DNA from: Pseudomonas sp. DNDY-54
Lineage (GTDB): Bacteria > Pseudomonadota > Gammaproteobacteria > Pseudomonadales > Pseudomonadaceae
DNA: 64,000 bases
Assembly: GCF_019880365.1 (NCBI RefSeq)
Contig: NZ_CP082271.1
Coordinates: 4,348,896-4,412,895, forward strand
Direction of reading: 5' to 3'
The translations under genes were made by a program, and so were the position numbers. The number at the start of each line of letters is the position of its first letter. Position 1 is the stretch's first letter. Below, one piece after another: positions 17,094 through 26,481 of the stretch. Under the pieces are notes generated by a model. It worked only from the letters and a program-made list of their open reading frames with translations. It did not search any database and was not told the DNA's origin.

Positions 17094-17590
17094 GCTGACT
17101 ACCCAGCCTGCTGCCCGCGAATCCTGTTTGACGCTCTACCATTGGCCCCAGCAAAGAGCAGAGACCTTCATGCATAGACAAGGGCCGATAGCTTTTGGCC
17201 AACCACGTTCCTAGGTTGCGCAAAGGTAACAGCCCAGGACAAAAAGCAGGTTTTACGAACTCAAGCGCAGCATGATTGTAGTCATGCATCCCAAGCGCTG
17301 ATGGAGCCGGGGCGGCGCCAGGTACCAGCGATCTATTAACCTCACTGAGCTACGATGCTCGCTGCAGGCCGCGAGGAACTCCGGCTCAATGAGACGACAG
17401 TAAGACGCGTCAGGGTCTAGCTAGTGGTCAAAAATCGATATTCCGGATTTCGTTTTTTGTGCCAAAGGTAACTGCCCTCAGACGCCGCTATTAGCCTTAA
17501 ACTGCAGACACGGTAAAAGACGAAATCCTTGCAGTACGGCACTTAGAGCCATTTTTGAACGCTTGCCGCCAATCAAGATTTCTGTACCGC
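17094..17590. other. Gene-free end of the island
   Basis: About 500 bases without a supported gene. No integrase gene or recognisable transposon end is present; if the island once had an integrase at this end it is gone, or it lies at the other end. Confidence 0.4.
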
Positions 17591-17640
17591 ATTGCCCTCC
17601 GAAGGAGGGGTCGTGGGTTCGAATCCCGCCTGGTGCGCCA
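17591..17640 (+). other. 3' fragment of a tRNA-Arg gene (CCG), probable island attachment site
   Basis: Plus strand. It contains an anticodon-loop-like CTCCGAA, a variable region, a complete T arm (GTGGGTTCGAATCCCGC) and the 3' acceptor strand CTGGTGC-G-CCA. The matching 5' acceptor strand GCACCAG and the D arm are absent upstream, and the anticodon stem is imperfect, so it is not a functional tRNA. A 3' tRNA piece followed by a hairpin is what remains at the distal end when an element integrates at the 3' end of a tRNA gene. Confidence 0.8.
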
Positions 17641-17650
17641 TCTCTCTTCG

Positions 17651-17683
17651 AATGATCGAGTTCTGCTTAGACACTCGATCATT
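17651..17683 (+). terminator. Perfect hairpin downstream of the tRNA fragment
   Basis: AATGATCGAG (17651-17660) and CTCGATCATT (17674-17683) form a perfect 10-bp stem with a 13-base loop, ten bases after the CCA end. It is probably the native terminator of the original tRNA-Arg gene, although no T-run follows. Confidence 0.55.
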
Positions 17684-17898
17684 GTCTGATAAGCCCCACC
17701 GTTTACCCGCGAGCTCTCAGCCGTGCTCCCCGTCAGGAGCTGTACGCGTGCGGGCATGCTGACGGCACTGTCTTTAGGTTTTCTGCCAGCTCCCTATGCG
17801 TGGAGCCATCCGCTGCGCCTGAACCGTGCGGGCCCAACATGGCCCTGGCGCGACAGACGCGCTCTGATCGAGACCAGCAGCACGCAGCGAATGACACG

Positions 17899-19143
17899 CT
17901 AGTCTGCTTTCAGCTGCTCGATGATCCCTTTCTGTTTGAGTTCATCAAGCGCACTGGTGTCCAGCCCTAGCTGTGACAGCACTGCGTCGGTGTGCTCGCC
18001 CAGGCGTGGCGCCGGTCGGTTGTATTCAACCGGTGTATCGGACAGCTTCAGCGGGCTGCCGACCATCTGGAAGTCCGGGTTCATGGGATGCGGGATGTTC
18101 ACCAGCATGTCGCGCGCCAGTACCTGCGGCTCGGCTAACGCGCGACCGATGTCGTTGATGACACCCACCGGCACTTTCACGGCGTGGATCTTCGACACCC
18201 AGCGGTCGGCGTCGTCCGTGAGAAAGTGCTCGGCCAGGAGCGCAACGAGAGGGTCGCGGTTGCGCACGCGGTCAGCGTTGCGGGTGAAGCGCGGGTCCAG
18301 CGGCAGATCCGGCAGGCCGATGGCCCCACATAGCGCCACGAACTGGGCGTCGTTGCCACAAGCAATGATGAAATCCATGTCGCGTGCACTGAACACCTGA
18401 TACGGCACGATGTTGACGTGGGCGTTGCCCTGCCGTCCCGGCGGCTTGCCGGTGCTCAGGTAGTTTTGGCTCTGGTTGCCGAGTGTTGCCACCTGCACGT
18501 CCAGCAGCGCCATGTCGCAATGCTGGCCGCGGCCGGTCTTTTCACGCGCCAGCAACGCCGCCTGAATGGCGATCGTGGAATACAGACCCGACATCACATC
18601 GGCGACGGCCACGCCGACCTTCTGCGGGCCAGCACCCGGCACCCCGTCTTTCTCGCCGGTGATGCTCATCAGCCCGCCCATGCCCTGGATGATGAAGTCG
18701 TAGCCGGGCTCCTCGGCGCGCGGTCCTGTCTGCCCGAAACCGGTGATCGAGCAGTAAACCAGGCGGGGGTTGAGCGCCGACAGGCTGTCGTAATCGAGGC
18801 CGTACTTGGCCAGCGAGCCGGCCTTGTAGTTTTCGATCAGCACGTCGGACGTCGCAGCGAGCGCGCGTACCAGTTCCTGCCCCTCTGCGGTGGCGATGTT
18901 GATGGACACCGACAGCTTGTTGCGGTTGGCGGACTGGTAGTAAGACGCCTCGGCGCTGTTCCCGCCTTCCGGGGTCTTCATGTAGGGCGGGCCCCAGCCA
19001 CGGGTATCGTCGCCCACACCCGGCCGCTCTACCTTGATCACTTCCGCGCCCAAGTCGGCCAGTATCTGACCGCACCAGGGGCCTGCCAGTACTCGACTCA
19101 GGTCCAGCACCCGAATCCCACTCAATGCACCCATATCGCTCAT
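17899..19143 (-). CDS. CaiB/BaiF (class III) CoA-transferase
   Basis: Moves CoA between carboxylic acids. 414 residues, normal for the family. It starts GIRVLDLSRVLAGPWCGQ, has the ADLGAEVIKVE loop, the CoA-binding RNKLSVSI region, and the catalytic Asp in ALLDVQVATL. In pseudomonads similar proteins act with glutaryl-CoA dehydrogenase, but no gcdH gene adjoins it here, so the substrate is left open. It is the first complete chromosomal gene right of the tRNA scar. Confidence 0.88.
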   Translation of the reverse strand: MSDMGALSGIRVLDLSRVLAGPWCGQILADLGAEVIKVERPGVGDDTRGWGPPYMKTPEGGNSAEASYYQSANRNKLSVSINIATAEGQELVRALAATSDVLIENYKAGSLAKYGLDYDSLSALNPRLVYCSITGFGQTGPRAEEPGYDFIIQGMGGLMSITGEKDGVPGAGPQKVGVAVADVMSGLYSTIAIQAALLAREKTGRGQHCDMALLDVQVATLGNQSQNYLSTGKPPGRQGNAHVNIVPYQVFSARDMDFIIACGNDAQFVALCGAIGLPDLPLDPRFTRNADRVRNRDPLVALLAEHFLTDDADRWVSKIHAVKVPVGVINDIGRALAEPQVLARDMLVNIPHPMNPDFQMVGSPLKLSDTPVEYNRPAPRLGEHTDAVLSQLGLDTSALDELKQKGIIEQLKAD

Positions 19144-19342
19144 CCTTTCAACGCGGCCGCCCGTTGGCCTTCGGCCTGGATTGATTGCCGTGCTCGGTCA
19201 CGCTCAGTATCAGGACCGGTCCCCAACCGATGCCGATGCACAGGTGGATGACCGTATCACTCTTGCTCCTGTGCTGCAGACCACACCAAACGGCCACAAG
19301 GCTGACCGGACGGCCGCACGGCATATCGGGCGGTCTTAGGTG

Positions 19343-20158
19343 TTAGGGCTGCGCACGCAACGTTAGTTGTTCAAGGGCACGCGCGAGACTGGCGCCAGAC
19401 AGTTCGCCGAGGTGGCTGCCAACCTGGCGCCCTTCGGCGTCGTAGAAAAGCGTGGTCGGCAAGGCAGACGACCCAATGTGCTGGCCAAGCCGTCCGCCCG
19501 TATCGAGCAGGACGTTTTTCAGGTCGGGCGCTTCGGCCTTGAGGAAACCGGTAATAACTTGCTCGCCTTCCCCCTGATTGACGAACAGGAAGGTCACGTC
19601 CGCCTCTTTACGCTGCGCCTCGGCCAGCACCGGCATTTCCCGGCGGCAAGGCGGACACCACGTCGCCCACAGATTGACGACCAAGGGTTTGCCGACATAG
19701 TCCCGCAAGGCAACCGGCTTGCCCTGGCTGTCGCGCAAGCCCATGTCCGGCAGCCGTGTGCCCTGCTCGAATGAGTGAACGGCAAAGCTTGCGAAGCCCC
19801 AGCTCAATACACCAACCACCACTGCGGAGATAAGCGGTTTGCGCACGTCACGGTCGCGCCAGCCGAACCACCCGCCAAGTAGAACGGCGGCCAGCACACC
19901 CGGCCACGCGATAAACCCCCCGTCACGAATGTCGATCACGCGCCAGGGTTCGTCACGAAAATACTCGGCGTATACCAGCACGAAGGCCAGGCGTGCGACG
20001 AACAACGCGACCAACAGCATTCTGAACACGTGCTGTTCGGGATTGCGCTCGCTGCGCCGGCCGACCCACCACCCCGTGAGCATTGCCAGAAACAGGCTCA
20101 CCAGTAGCAGCACGTGCGGAACCGCCAGAGCCAAGGGCCCCAGATTGATCGTCAACAT
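19343..20158 (-). CDS. TlpA-family thiol:disulfide protein with N-terminal membrane domain
   Basis: Membrane-anchored thioredoxin-like reductant facing the periplasm. 271 residues from ATG 20158, chosen because GAGG sits five bases upstream and the hydrophobic domain starts at once (MLTINLGPLALAVPHVLLL). About four membrane segments occupy residues 1-120, followed by a TlpA/ResA domain with the active site WATWCPPCRREMP and the cis-Pro region SALPTTLFYD. It may support cytochrome c maturation or periplasmic protein repair. The FNR-type regulator next to it suggests a link to low-oxygen respiration, by inference. Confidence 0.85.
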   Translation of the reverse strand: MLTINLGPLALAVPHVLLLVSLFLAMLTGWWVGRRSERNPEQHVFRMLLVALFVARLAFVLVYAEYFRDEPWRVIDIRDGGFIAWPGVLAAVLLGGWFGWRDRDVRKPLISAVVVGVLSWGFASFAVHSFEQGTRLPDMGLRDSQGKPVALRDYVGKPLVVNLWATWCPPCRREMPVLAEAQRKEADVTFLFVNQGEGEQVITGFLKAEAPDLKNVLLDTGGRLGQHIGSSALPTTLFYDAEGRQVGSHLGELSGASLARALEQLTLRAQP

Positions 20159-20410
20159 CTGCCTCGCTCCATTCTTCGCTATGGATGCCGGGGTTGGCAT
20201 AGCCGTCACCGAACAACAAACGAGCCCATCGTCTCGTCAATGCGTGTTGAGCAGAAGCGTTTTCATGGCGCGCCCCTGTCGCGGGCAATTAGGCGGTGGG
20301 GTGTGCGGCAACGGACGTGGCGGACGGCGAGCGTGGCGGACGGATACGAGTGCGCGTAAATGGTGGGCTGTAGAGGGTGGGCTTCAAGCGAACCAGACGT
20401 TGTGGGCGGC

Positions 20411-21208
20411 TTAAACCCGGCGACCGGCGTTTGCGACCAATCGCAGAACAGGCGAGCCTTCACCGCCTTCCGGGGCACCTTCGAATAATAGGCCGTCCGC
20501 CAATTGTTGAAGGCGAACGGGATCGTGTACGACCACTTCCCGGTTTCTGACTTCAACGATGCCCTGCGCGCGAAAGCTGGCGAGCACACGGGACAGGGAT
20601 TCGATAGCCAAGCCCAGATGGTTCGCTATCTGCCAACGAGCCATGGGGAGGCGGAAGTGCGTGGCCGACAAACCGCGGCCGGCCAGCGTGGACATCAACT
20701 GTGAAATGAACTTGGCAACACGGGTTTTGGAGCGCGGGGCAGCCAGTCGCAAGCGCGCTTGCCGGCAGGCCTGCAGTTCACGGCCGAGCAATCGAGCCAG
20801 GTACCGATCCAGCGACGGATTGCTTGCGCTCAACTGCGCCACTGCATCAAACGGAATCCTGCAGACCGACGAGGTTTGCATCGCCATGGTGGTCGTCATG
20901 TAAACGCCGTCATGGAGCGCCGTGACGCCGACAAAATCACCGGCCAGCAAGAACGCCATGATCTGCTCATTCCCATAGCCGTTGATTGTCGAATTTTGCA
21001 GCGCGCCGGAGCGCAAGACATACAGGGCATCGGCGGGCTGTCCTGCCGCGAACAGCTGATCACCCTTGTTCAGCATTGGCACATTTGTCACCAGCCGCTC
21101 CAGGGTGTTCAGGTCGCGCCTTTTCAAGACGCTGGGCAGGCACTGGGCCGCTCGAATGCAGCGCCGGCAATGGGCCCGATCGGCGCCGGCCAGTTCAATC
21201 AACTCCAC
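20411..21208 (-). CDS. FNR/ANR-type oxygen-sensing regulator
   Basis: CRP/FNR-family transcription factor with an oxygen-labile [4Fe-4S] cluster. 265 residues from a GTG at 21208 preceded by GGAAGGGAG. A longer frame to 21304 adds an unrelated Cys-rich head and is less likely. Cluster Cys are present as C-X2-C-X5-C (CRRCIRAAQC) plus the fourth in SSVCRIPFD, at the place of Cys122 of E. coli FNR. The HTH recognition helix has E..SR (LAIESLSRVLASF), the pattern that reads TTGAT half-sites. Whether it is the main ANR or a paralogue cannot be told here. Confidence 0.87.
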   Translation of the reverse strand: MELIELAGADRAHCRRCIRAAQCLPSVLKRRDLNTLERLVTNVPMLNKGDQLFAAGQPADALYVLRSGALQNSTINGYGNEQIMAFLLAGDFVGVTALHDGVYMTTTMAMQTSSVCRIPFDAVAQLSASNPSLDRYLARLLGRELQACRQARLRLAAPRSKTRVAKFISQLMSTLAGRGLSATHFRLPMARWQIANHLGLAIESLSRVLASFRAQGIVEVRNREVVVHDPVRLQQLADGLLFEGAPEGGEGSPVLRLVANAGRRV

Positions 21209-21254
21209 TTCATGCTCCCTTCCCCGTCGCGACAAGCACCCTGGATAACAGCCA

Positions 21255-21692
21255 CTAACGTAACTGCACGGCCTTGGCCGCATAGTCGTCGCTGTTGATC
21301 TCATGGGTCTGGAGCACGGCTTCGAGTTCCTGCCGGATGCCGGGATGCGTGACCACCTCGAGGAGCGCCTGCAGCTTACGAATCACCCACTTCTGCCCGC
21401 GATCCACCAGCGCGAGACGATCACCCAGATCCGTGATCGCCATGCATTTCTCATAAAACGCGCCGCGCCCATGGGCAGGCTCGGCGTCGAGCATGATCAG
21501 GCAATCGCGAAGCCGCTTGCAGCTGTCGGCTTCGCCACGGTGCACTTGTTGAAGGACGCCTTGCTGGATATCCGATGTCGCTTCACGGAGGCTGGCATTG
21601 GCCACCTGTGCGCCCGCGCGCTCCGCGGCCAAAAGCTCATTGAGTGCCGCGATCAATTCGTCGCGCGCGATACCTAGCTGATCCGCTGTCAT
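21255..21692 (-). CDS. Helical protein of unknown function (DUF6306-like, ferritin-like)
   Basis: 145 residues, almost all helical, with repeated acidic and His residues (ELLAAERAGAQ, VLQQVHRGEADSCKRL, RQELEAVLQTHEINSDDY) that recall a four-helix ferritin-like bundle. The ATG follows AGAGGA. It is 46 bases upstream of the FNR-type gene on the same strand, so the two may share a transcript. Metal binding is a guess from composition. Confidence 0.65.
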   Translation of the reverse strand: MTADQLGIARDELIAALNELLAAERAGAQVANASLREATSDIQQGVLQQVHRGEADSCKRLRDCLIMLDAEPAHGRGAFYEKCMAITDLGDRLALVDRGQKWVIRKLQALLEVVTHPGIRQELEAVLQTHEINSDDYAAKAVQLR

Positions 21693-21902
21693 GTTTCGTC
21701 CTCTTGGCTCTATGCCGAGTCACTGCGCCGAGTCGCTGCGTGCCGTACGATTGCATCCGAATCAATGGCACCGCGGATCTGGATGGGTTTGGTCAACCGC
21801 AGCGCACGGCAGCCATGCTAGGGCGCAGGAACCTATACGGAAAATGAAAGATAATGCGGCTATAACGCAGAGATTTTGTAGTCAATGAGATTTGGAGGAC
21901 GG

Positions 21903-22208
21903 ATGAGCTTCGCCGACGATCATATCCGGACGTTCAAATTCCGCCGTCGAACGTTCAGCCTGCTGTCTGCGCTGGTGGTTATTGGCAGTTTCGGAGCGCT
22001 GGCCTTTATGACCTTCGATGACGCTGTCTTTGGCAAAGCAGAGTGGCTGGTGCTTGTTCTTGCGATCGGCCTGCTATTGCTGCTCAAGCGCCACCTATGG
22101 CGTTGCCCTGCCTGCGATAGCGTGCTGGAAATGGGCGGGATCAACGTACAGGATCTGAAGCGATCCCATCAAATGCGCTGTAAACGATGCGGCGCATCGC
22201 TGCAATAG
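21903..22208 (+). CDS. Small membrane protein with C-terminal zinc-ribbon-like Cys pairs
   Basis: 101 residues from ATG 21903, directly after GGAGGACGG; an earlier ATG at 21885 would place that ribosome site inside the gene. Two hydrophobic segments (about 20-40 and 48-65) precede CPACDSVLEMGG and KRCGAS, with further Cys in MRCKRC, giving a CX2C...CX2C zinc-ribbon pattern on the cytoplasmic side. The function is unknown. Confidence 0.65.
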   Translation: MSFADDHIRTFKFRRRTFSLLSALVVIGSFGALAFMTFDDAVFGKAEWLVLVLAIGLLLLLKRHLWRCPACDSVLEMGGINVQDLKRSHQMRCKRCGASLQ

Positions 22209-22467
22209 CACACGTGCAACAACCAATGCGCAAACGGGCTTGCCGGGTAGCAGACCGGCCAATGTCCCGGCGCTACAGCGGCTTCAGCGTTCTGCCACGC
22301 CTCGCAGCATCACGAAACACGCTTTCATGGCACGTCTTGCCACTGCGGCGGGTCTAGAGTCAGGCATAAGGTGCCGAACACATAAGCTATTGAAATGAAA
22401 GAGACGCTGCGTCCCGGCACGTGCAAACTGCCTCGTTATCCGGGATAGCCTCAGAAGGAAACCCACC

Positions 22468-24222
22468 GTGTTTGCGATCGACAAAGTGCTGCTGTTGGCT
22501 GCGATCCTCATCCTGTTCGGCGTGCTTTCCAGCAAACTCTCGGCCCGCCTGGGCCTGCCCGTGCTGGTGCTGTTTCTGCTTACTGGCATGCTCGCCGGGG
22601 AGAGCGGTATTGGCGGTATCGCGTTTGACAATGCCGTCGCCGCCCACGCGCTCGGTACGCTGGCGCTCGCATTGATCCTGTTCGATGGCGGGCTGCAGAC
22701 ACCCGCTTCGTCGATCAAGCTGGTGTGGAAACCCGCCTCGCTGCTCGCAACCGTCGGCGTGCTGGTCACGGCTGCCGTTGCCGGGCTCGCGGCGGCCTGG
22801 ATGCTCGGCCTGCCGATCCTCGAAGGCATGCTATTGGGCGCGATTATCGGATCGACCGATGCCGCCGCGGTGTTCTCGCTGCTCAGAAACGCCGGCATTC
22901 ACATCAATAAGCGGCTCAAATCGGTACTGGAAATCGAAAGCGCCTCCAACGATCCCATGGCGATTTTCCTGACCGTGGGCCTGCTCGAAGTGCTGGTGAA
23001 CGGGATGCCGTTGGGGTGGGGCCTGCTCCAGCTGTTCCTGATGCAGATGGGGATCGGCGCGCTGGTCGGCTTGGGAGTCGGCTGGTCGGTGCTGAAGCTC
23101 TTGCACCGGATCAAGCTGGTCGCCTCCGGGCTGTATCCGGTACTGGTAACCGCCGGCGGGCTGCTGGCTTATGGCATCGCCGCCAACCTTGGTGGCAGCG
23201 GCTTCCTGGCCATATTTGTAGCCGGCGTCATGATCGGCAACCAGCAGTTCGTGTTCCAGCGCAGCACCTTTCTTTTCATGGACGGCCTGGCCTGGCTTGG
23301 CCAGATCACCATGTTCGTGGTCCTGGGGCTGCTTGTTCATCCCGCATCACTGCTGGAAGTCTGGTTTGAAGGGCTCGTTATTGCGGTTGCGCTGGTGTTG
23401 GTTGCACGGCCGCTGGCGGTTGCGCCGTTGCTGACGCTGTTCGGGTTCAATCTCAGGGAAACGGCGCTGGTGTCCTGGGTTGGTCTGCGCGGGTCCGTAC
23501 CGATTATCCTCGCGATCTTCCCGCTGCTGTTCGGGCTGCCAAACGCGCCCCTGATTTTCAATGTGGTGTTCTTCGTCGTGCTGATCTCGGCCACGGTGCA
23601 GGGCTCGACGTTGCCCCTGGTTGCTCGCAAATTGGGGCTGACCGAGAAACCACCGGCCACGCCGGCCGCCACACTCGAGATCACTTCTCTGCAAAACGTG
23701 GATGCAGAAATTGTGGAATACACGCTGGGCAAGGACGCCCGGGCGATTGGCCGGTTGCTGTCGCAAATGGCGTTACCCGAGGGCGTTGTGGTGGCGATGA
23801 TCACCCGAGGTGACTGCGTAATCCCACCGCGTGGCTCGACACCGCTTCAGCCAGGCGACCATCTGTTCGTGGTGCTCAAGGCCGATAGCCGGGCATTCGT
23901 TGATTGCGTCTTCTCACAGGCGCTGGACGCCGCGCGAGGGGATCTGCCTGACCACGAGCTTCGACTCAAGGGAAGCACCAAACTCGAAGACGTCTGGCGG
24001 TCCTACGGAATCGACCTCGCCGTGGACAAACATCAAACGCTCGACCGCTTCGTCAAGGACGCGCTGGGCGAAACGCTCCGCCCGGGTGCAGAGCTGCGCG
24101 CCGGTACAGCCCTGATCGCGGTGCGCGAGGAGCTTCACGGCCGCATCACGACCGTTGGTATACGGGCGATTCCCGACGAACCGACGACCCCTGGCGCTGC
24201 CCGTGCCCGCAGCAGGCATTGA
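22468..24222 (+). CDS. nhaP2: K+/H+ antiporter of the NhaP2/CvrA type
   Basis: Exchanges cytoplasmic K+ for protons at the inner membrane. 584 residues from a GTG at 22468 behind AGAAGGAAA. About 12 membrane helices contain IIGSTDAAAVFSLL and IESASNDPMAIF, the CPA1 ion-site motifs. A cytoplasmic RCK_C/TrkA-C domain (about 400-490) and a CorC/HlyC-like C-terminal domain follow, the domain order of NhaP2. Upstream 259 bases are non-coding. Confidence 0.9.
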   Translation: MFAIDKVLLLAAILILFGVLSSKLSARLGLPVLVLFLLTGMLAGESGIGGIAFDNAVAAHALGTLALALILFDGGLQTPASSIKLVWKPASLLATVGVLVTAAVAGLAAAWMLGLPILEGMLLGAIIGSTDAAAVFSLLRNAGIHINKRLKSVLEIESASNDPMAIFLTVGLLEVLVNGMPLGWGLLQLFLMQMGIGALVGLGVGWSVLKLLHRIKLVASGLYPVLVTAGGLLAYGIAANLGGSGFLAIFVAGVMIGNQQFVFQRSTFLFMDGLAWLGQITMFVVLGLLVHPASLLEVWFEGLVIAVALVLVARPLAVAPLLTLFGFNLRETALVSWVGLRGSVPIILAIFPLLFGLPNAPLIFNVVFFVVLISATVQGSTLPLVARKLGLTEKPPATPAATLEITSLQNVDAEIVEYTLGKDARAIGRLLSQMALPEGVVVAMITRGDCVIPPRGSTPLQPGDHLFVVLKADSRAFVDCVFSQALDAARGDLPDHELRLKGSTKLEDVWRSYGIDLAVDKHQTLDRFVKDALGETLRPGAELRAGTALIAVREELHGRITTVGIRAIPDEPTTPGAARARSRH

Positions 24223-24356
24223 TATCAACACTGAGCGGTGATGGATGACTCGTCTCATCGGGACGTTTCGTTGCTTACGCGTCTGGGAGCGCTATGGCGG
24301 AGCGCAGCCTGTTGCGGCAGCATGCGCCGATACGGATCGAGAATGAGAGGCACGCG

Positions 24357-24725
24357 ATGATCGACTTCAACAACAAGGGCTTTTTTAAACTAAAGCAGAA
24401 CGACGAGTTCGCGGAGCGCGTCAGATCGCTGCTGTTGGACGACGAACAAGTCGTCGATGCTTACAAATCCATGCGTGACGGCGTGGTATTCACCACCAAG
24501 CGAATCATCGCGGTAAACGTGCAAGGCCTCACCGGTAGCAAGAAGGATTTCACGTCCCTGCCCTATAAGAACATCGTCGCCTATTCGGTCGAGACGTCTG
24601 GCACCTTCGATCTGGATTCCGAACTGGAAATCTATTTCTCGTCGCTGGGTAAGGTGAAGTTCGAATTTACGGGCAGGGCTGCGATGGTGGAGATATCGAA
24701 GCACATTTCGCGGCATTTACTGTGA
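24357..24725 (+). CDS. Bacterial PH-domain protein
   Basis: 122 residues from ATG 24357 (MIDFNNKGFFKLKQ). The body fits a bacterial PH domain: DEQVVDAYKSMRDGVVFTTK, RIIAVNVQGLTG, DFTSLPYKNIVAYSVE. Such proteins are soluble and of unclear role. It precedes the beta-lactamase gene by only 10 bases, so they may be co-transcribed. Confidence 0.72.
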   Translation: MIDFNNKGFFKLKQNDEFAERVRSLLLDDEQVVDAYKSMRDGVVFTTKRIIAVNVQGLTGSKKDFTSLPYKNIVAYSVETSGTFDLDSELEIYFSSLGKVKFEFTGRAAMVEISKHISRHLL

Positions 24726-24735
24726 TCTAAACCGA

Positions 24736-25911
24736 ATGGGTCGACCTGCGATGCGCTTAAGCCAGACGCTCCGCAACCGGATACTTGTCGTCGTGGCGAC
24801 GGCAGTGCTCTGCCGTGTCGCAGGAGCCGATGTGGCAGCGGCGGACATCGACGCGACAATAGACGAAGCTGCGCAGACGTTGATGGCGCGCCACGCGATT
24901 CCCGGTCTTGCGATTGCGATCACCGCCCAGGGCACGCCGCGCTTCTATGAGTACGGTGTGGCATCGACGACGACGCAGCAGGCCGTGACACGCGAAACGC
25001 TGTTCGAGATCGGCTCGGTCAGCAAAACCCTGACCGCCACATTGGCGGCCTATGCCGAAACCCAGGGCAAGCTCTCACTCATCGACAGCCCGAGCCGCTA
25101 CCTGCCCGCCCTTGCAGGCAGCGCGCTGGATCAGATCACGCTGATTGACCTGGCGACTCATACCGCTGGCGGCTTTCCGTTGCAGCTGCCCGATGAGGTT
25201 CGTGACGATCAGCAGCTGATCGACTACTTCAACGCCTGGCAACCGCAATACCCACCGCGCACCCACCGTACCTACGCCAATCCCAGCATCGGGCTGCTCG
25301 GCAGGGTTGCCGCGAAGAGCCTTGGGCTTCCCTACGCCGACGCGCTGCAGAGCGAGCTGCTACCGAAGCTCCAAATGCGTTCGACTTTCATTAAGGTGCC
25401 GGCCAGCGAACTGCTCCGCTATGCGCAAGGCTATGACAAGGACGGCAGACCGGTCCGACTGAACCCTGGGCTGCTGGCCGACGAAGCCTACGGCGTCAAA
25501 ACCACTAGCGAAGATCTACTGCGGCTGGTCGAGATACAGCTTGGCGTTCGCGAGGTAGATGACGCGGTCCGACAGGCCATGGCTGCGACCCGGTCCGGTT
25601 ATTACCGCGTGGGTGCCATGACGCAGGCGTTGGTATGGGAGCACTACGAATATCCAGCAGCGTTGGACGATGTGCTAACGGGAAACAGCAGCAAGATGGC
25701 GCTCGAAAGTCATCCCACGACGCCGATCAGACCGGCTTTGCCACCGCAGGAGGATGTCTGGGTCAACAAGACCGGATCGACCAATGGCTTCGGCGCCTAC
25801 GTGGCGTTCGTACCGGCCAAGCAGCTCGGCATCGTCATCCTGGCTAATCGGTATTACCCGAATGAGGCGCGCGTAAAGTTCGCTTATCGCATCCTCGGAC
25901 TACTGCACTGA
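24736..25911 (+). CDS. ampC: Class C beta-lactamase (AmpC family)
   Basis: Periplasmic serine hydrolase of the AmpC group. 391 residues with a signal peptide (to about residue 36; starts at 24736 or 24751 are both possible). Active-site motifs are SVSK (Ser nucleophile), YANPS (the Tyr-X-Asn motif) and NKTGST (the KTG box), all in family order and spacing. No divergent ampR gene is present, so AmpR-type induction from an adjacent regulator is unlikely. Substrate range cannot be predicted from this reading. Confidence 0.9.
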   Translation: MGRPAMRLSQTLRNRILVVVATAVLCRVAGADVAAADIDATIDEAAQTLMARHAIPGLAIAITAQGTPRFYEYGVASTTTQQAVTRETLFEIGSVSKTLTATLAAYAETQGKLSLIDSPSRYLPALAGSALDQITLIDLATHTAGGFPLQLPDEVRDDQQLIDYFNAWQPQYPPRTHRTYANPSIGLLGRVAAKSLGLPYADALQSELLPKLQMRSTFIKVPASELLRYAQGYDKDGRPVRLNPGLLADEAYGVKTTSEDLLRLVEIQLGVREVDDAVRQAMAATRSGYYRVGAMTQALVWEHYEYPAALDDVLTGNSSKMALESHPTTPIRPALPPQEDVWVNKTGSTNGFGAYVAFVPAKQLGIVILANRYYPNEARVKFAYRILGLLH

Positions 25912-26481
25912 CCACCAAGCTCATTGCAGATGGTCAGACAAAGGCGGCTTGGGTGGGCTGAAGCCCACCCTACCGGTGGACCCGTCGCCTATCGCGCGGG
26001 TCGGAGGCTACCTTATCGATCAAGCTCTGCGCCGATCGCCTCATCCTGAGCAGTTTTAGCGACGGTTTCCGTTCGTTCCACCCGCGTTTCCGTTGTTTGG
26101 CCACTTTCCGACCGGATCCCAAGCGCCATCAGCAGCGTCTCAGTAACTTCCATAAAGGAATATCCATCGGCCCATATCTGCGTTTCGCCGTTCAGCCTGT
26201 TATCCATGTCTTTCCATTCCTCGACTGGAGCGCCCGTCCAGTCGTTCGTTCGAATTGTTTTGGGCGTTGCCGACTAGCAATACACAGCTACAGCACCGAG
26301 CGTGCCATTCGAGTCCTGAAACATTTTTCATTGAATTTCAATAAGTTATGAAACATGCCATTCAGAACCGCCTTGCAATTTGCATGGCAAGCGCAGAATT
26401 GCCGTGCGATGTGCACGTGACCGCTTCGGTTTCAAACGGGCCGGCTGTTTGCCAGCAGAGGGGACGGAATGCGGCGTTGGG
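25912..26481. other. Intergenic region with a hairpin repeat
   Basis: 570 bases. A perfect 9-bp stem, GGGTGGGCT (25951-25959) and AGCCCACCC (25962-25970), follows the ampC stop and may act as a terminator or dispersed REP-like repeat. One small minus-strand frame within this stretch (26013-26207) is listed separately. Nothing else is recognised. Confidence 0.5.
26013..26207 (-). CDS. Possible small hypothetical protein
   Basis: 64 codons (MDNRLNGETQIWADGYSFME...), preceded by GGAA at about seven bases. The N-terminal half looks protein-like; the C-terminal half is Thr/Glu/Arg-rich. No family is recognised and it may be spurious. Confidence 0.35.
   Translation of the reverse strand: MDNRLNGETQIWADGYSFMEVTETLLMALGIRSESGQTTETRVERTETVAKTAQDEAIGAELDR

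Noticed and set aside
17581..17640. A complete tRNA gene
   Set aside because: No 5' acceptor strand or D arm is present and the anticodon stem is mismatched.
22326..22342. Second sigma-54-like site (TGGCACGTCTTGCC) before nhaP2
   Set aside because: GG and GC are eight bases apart instead of ten.
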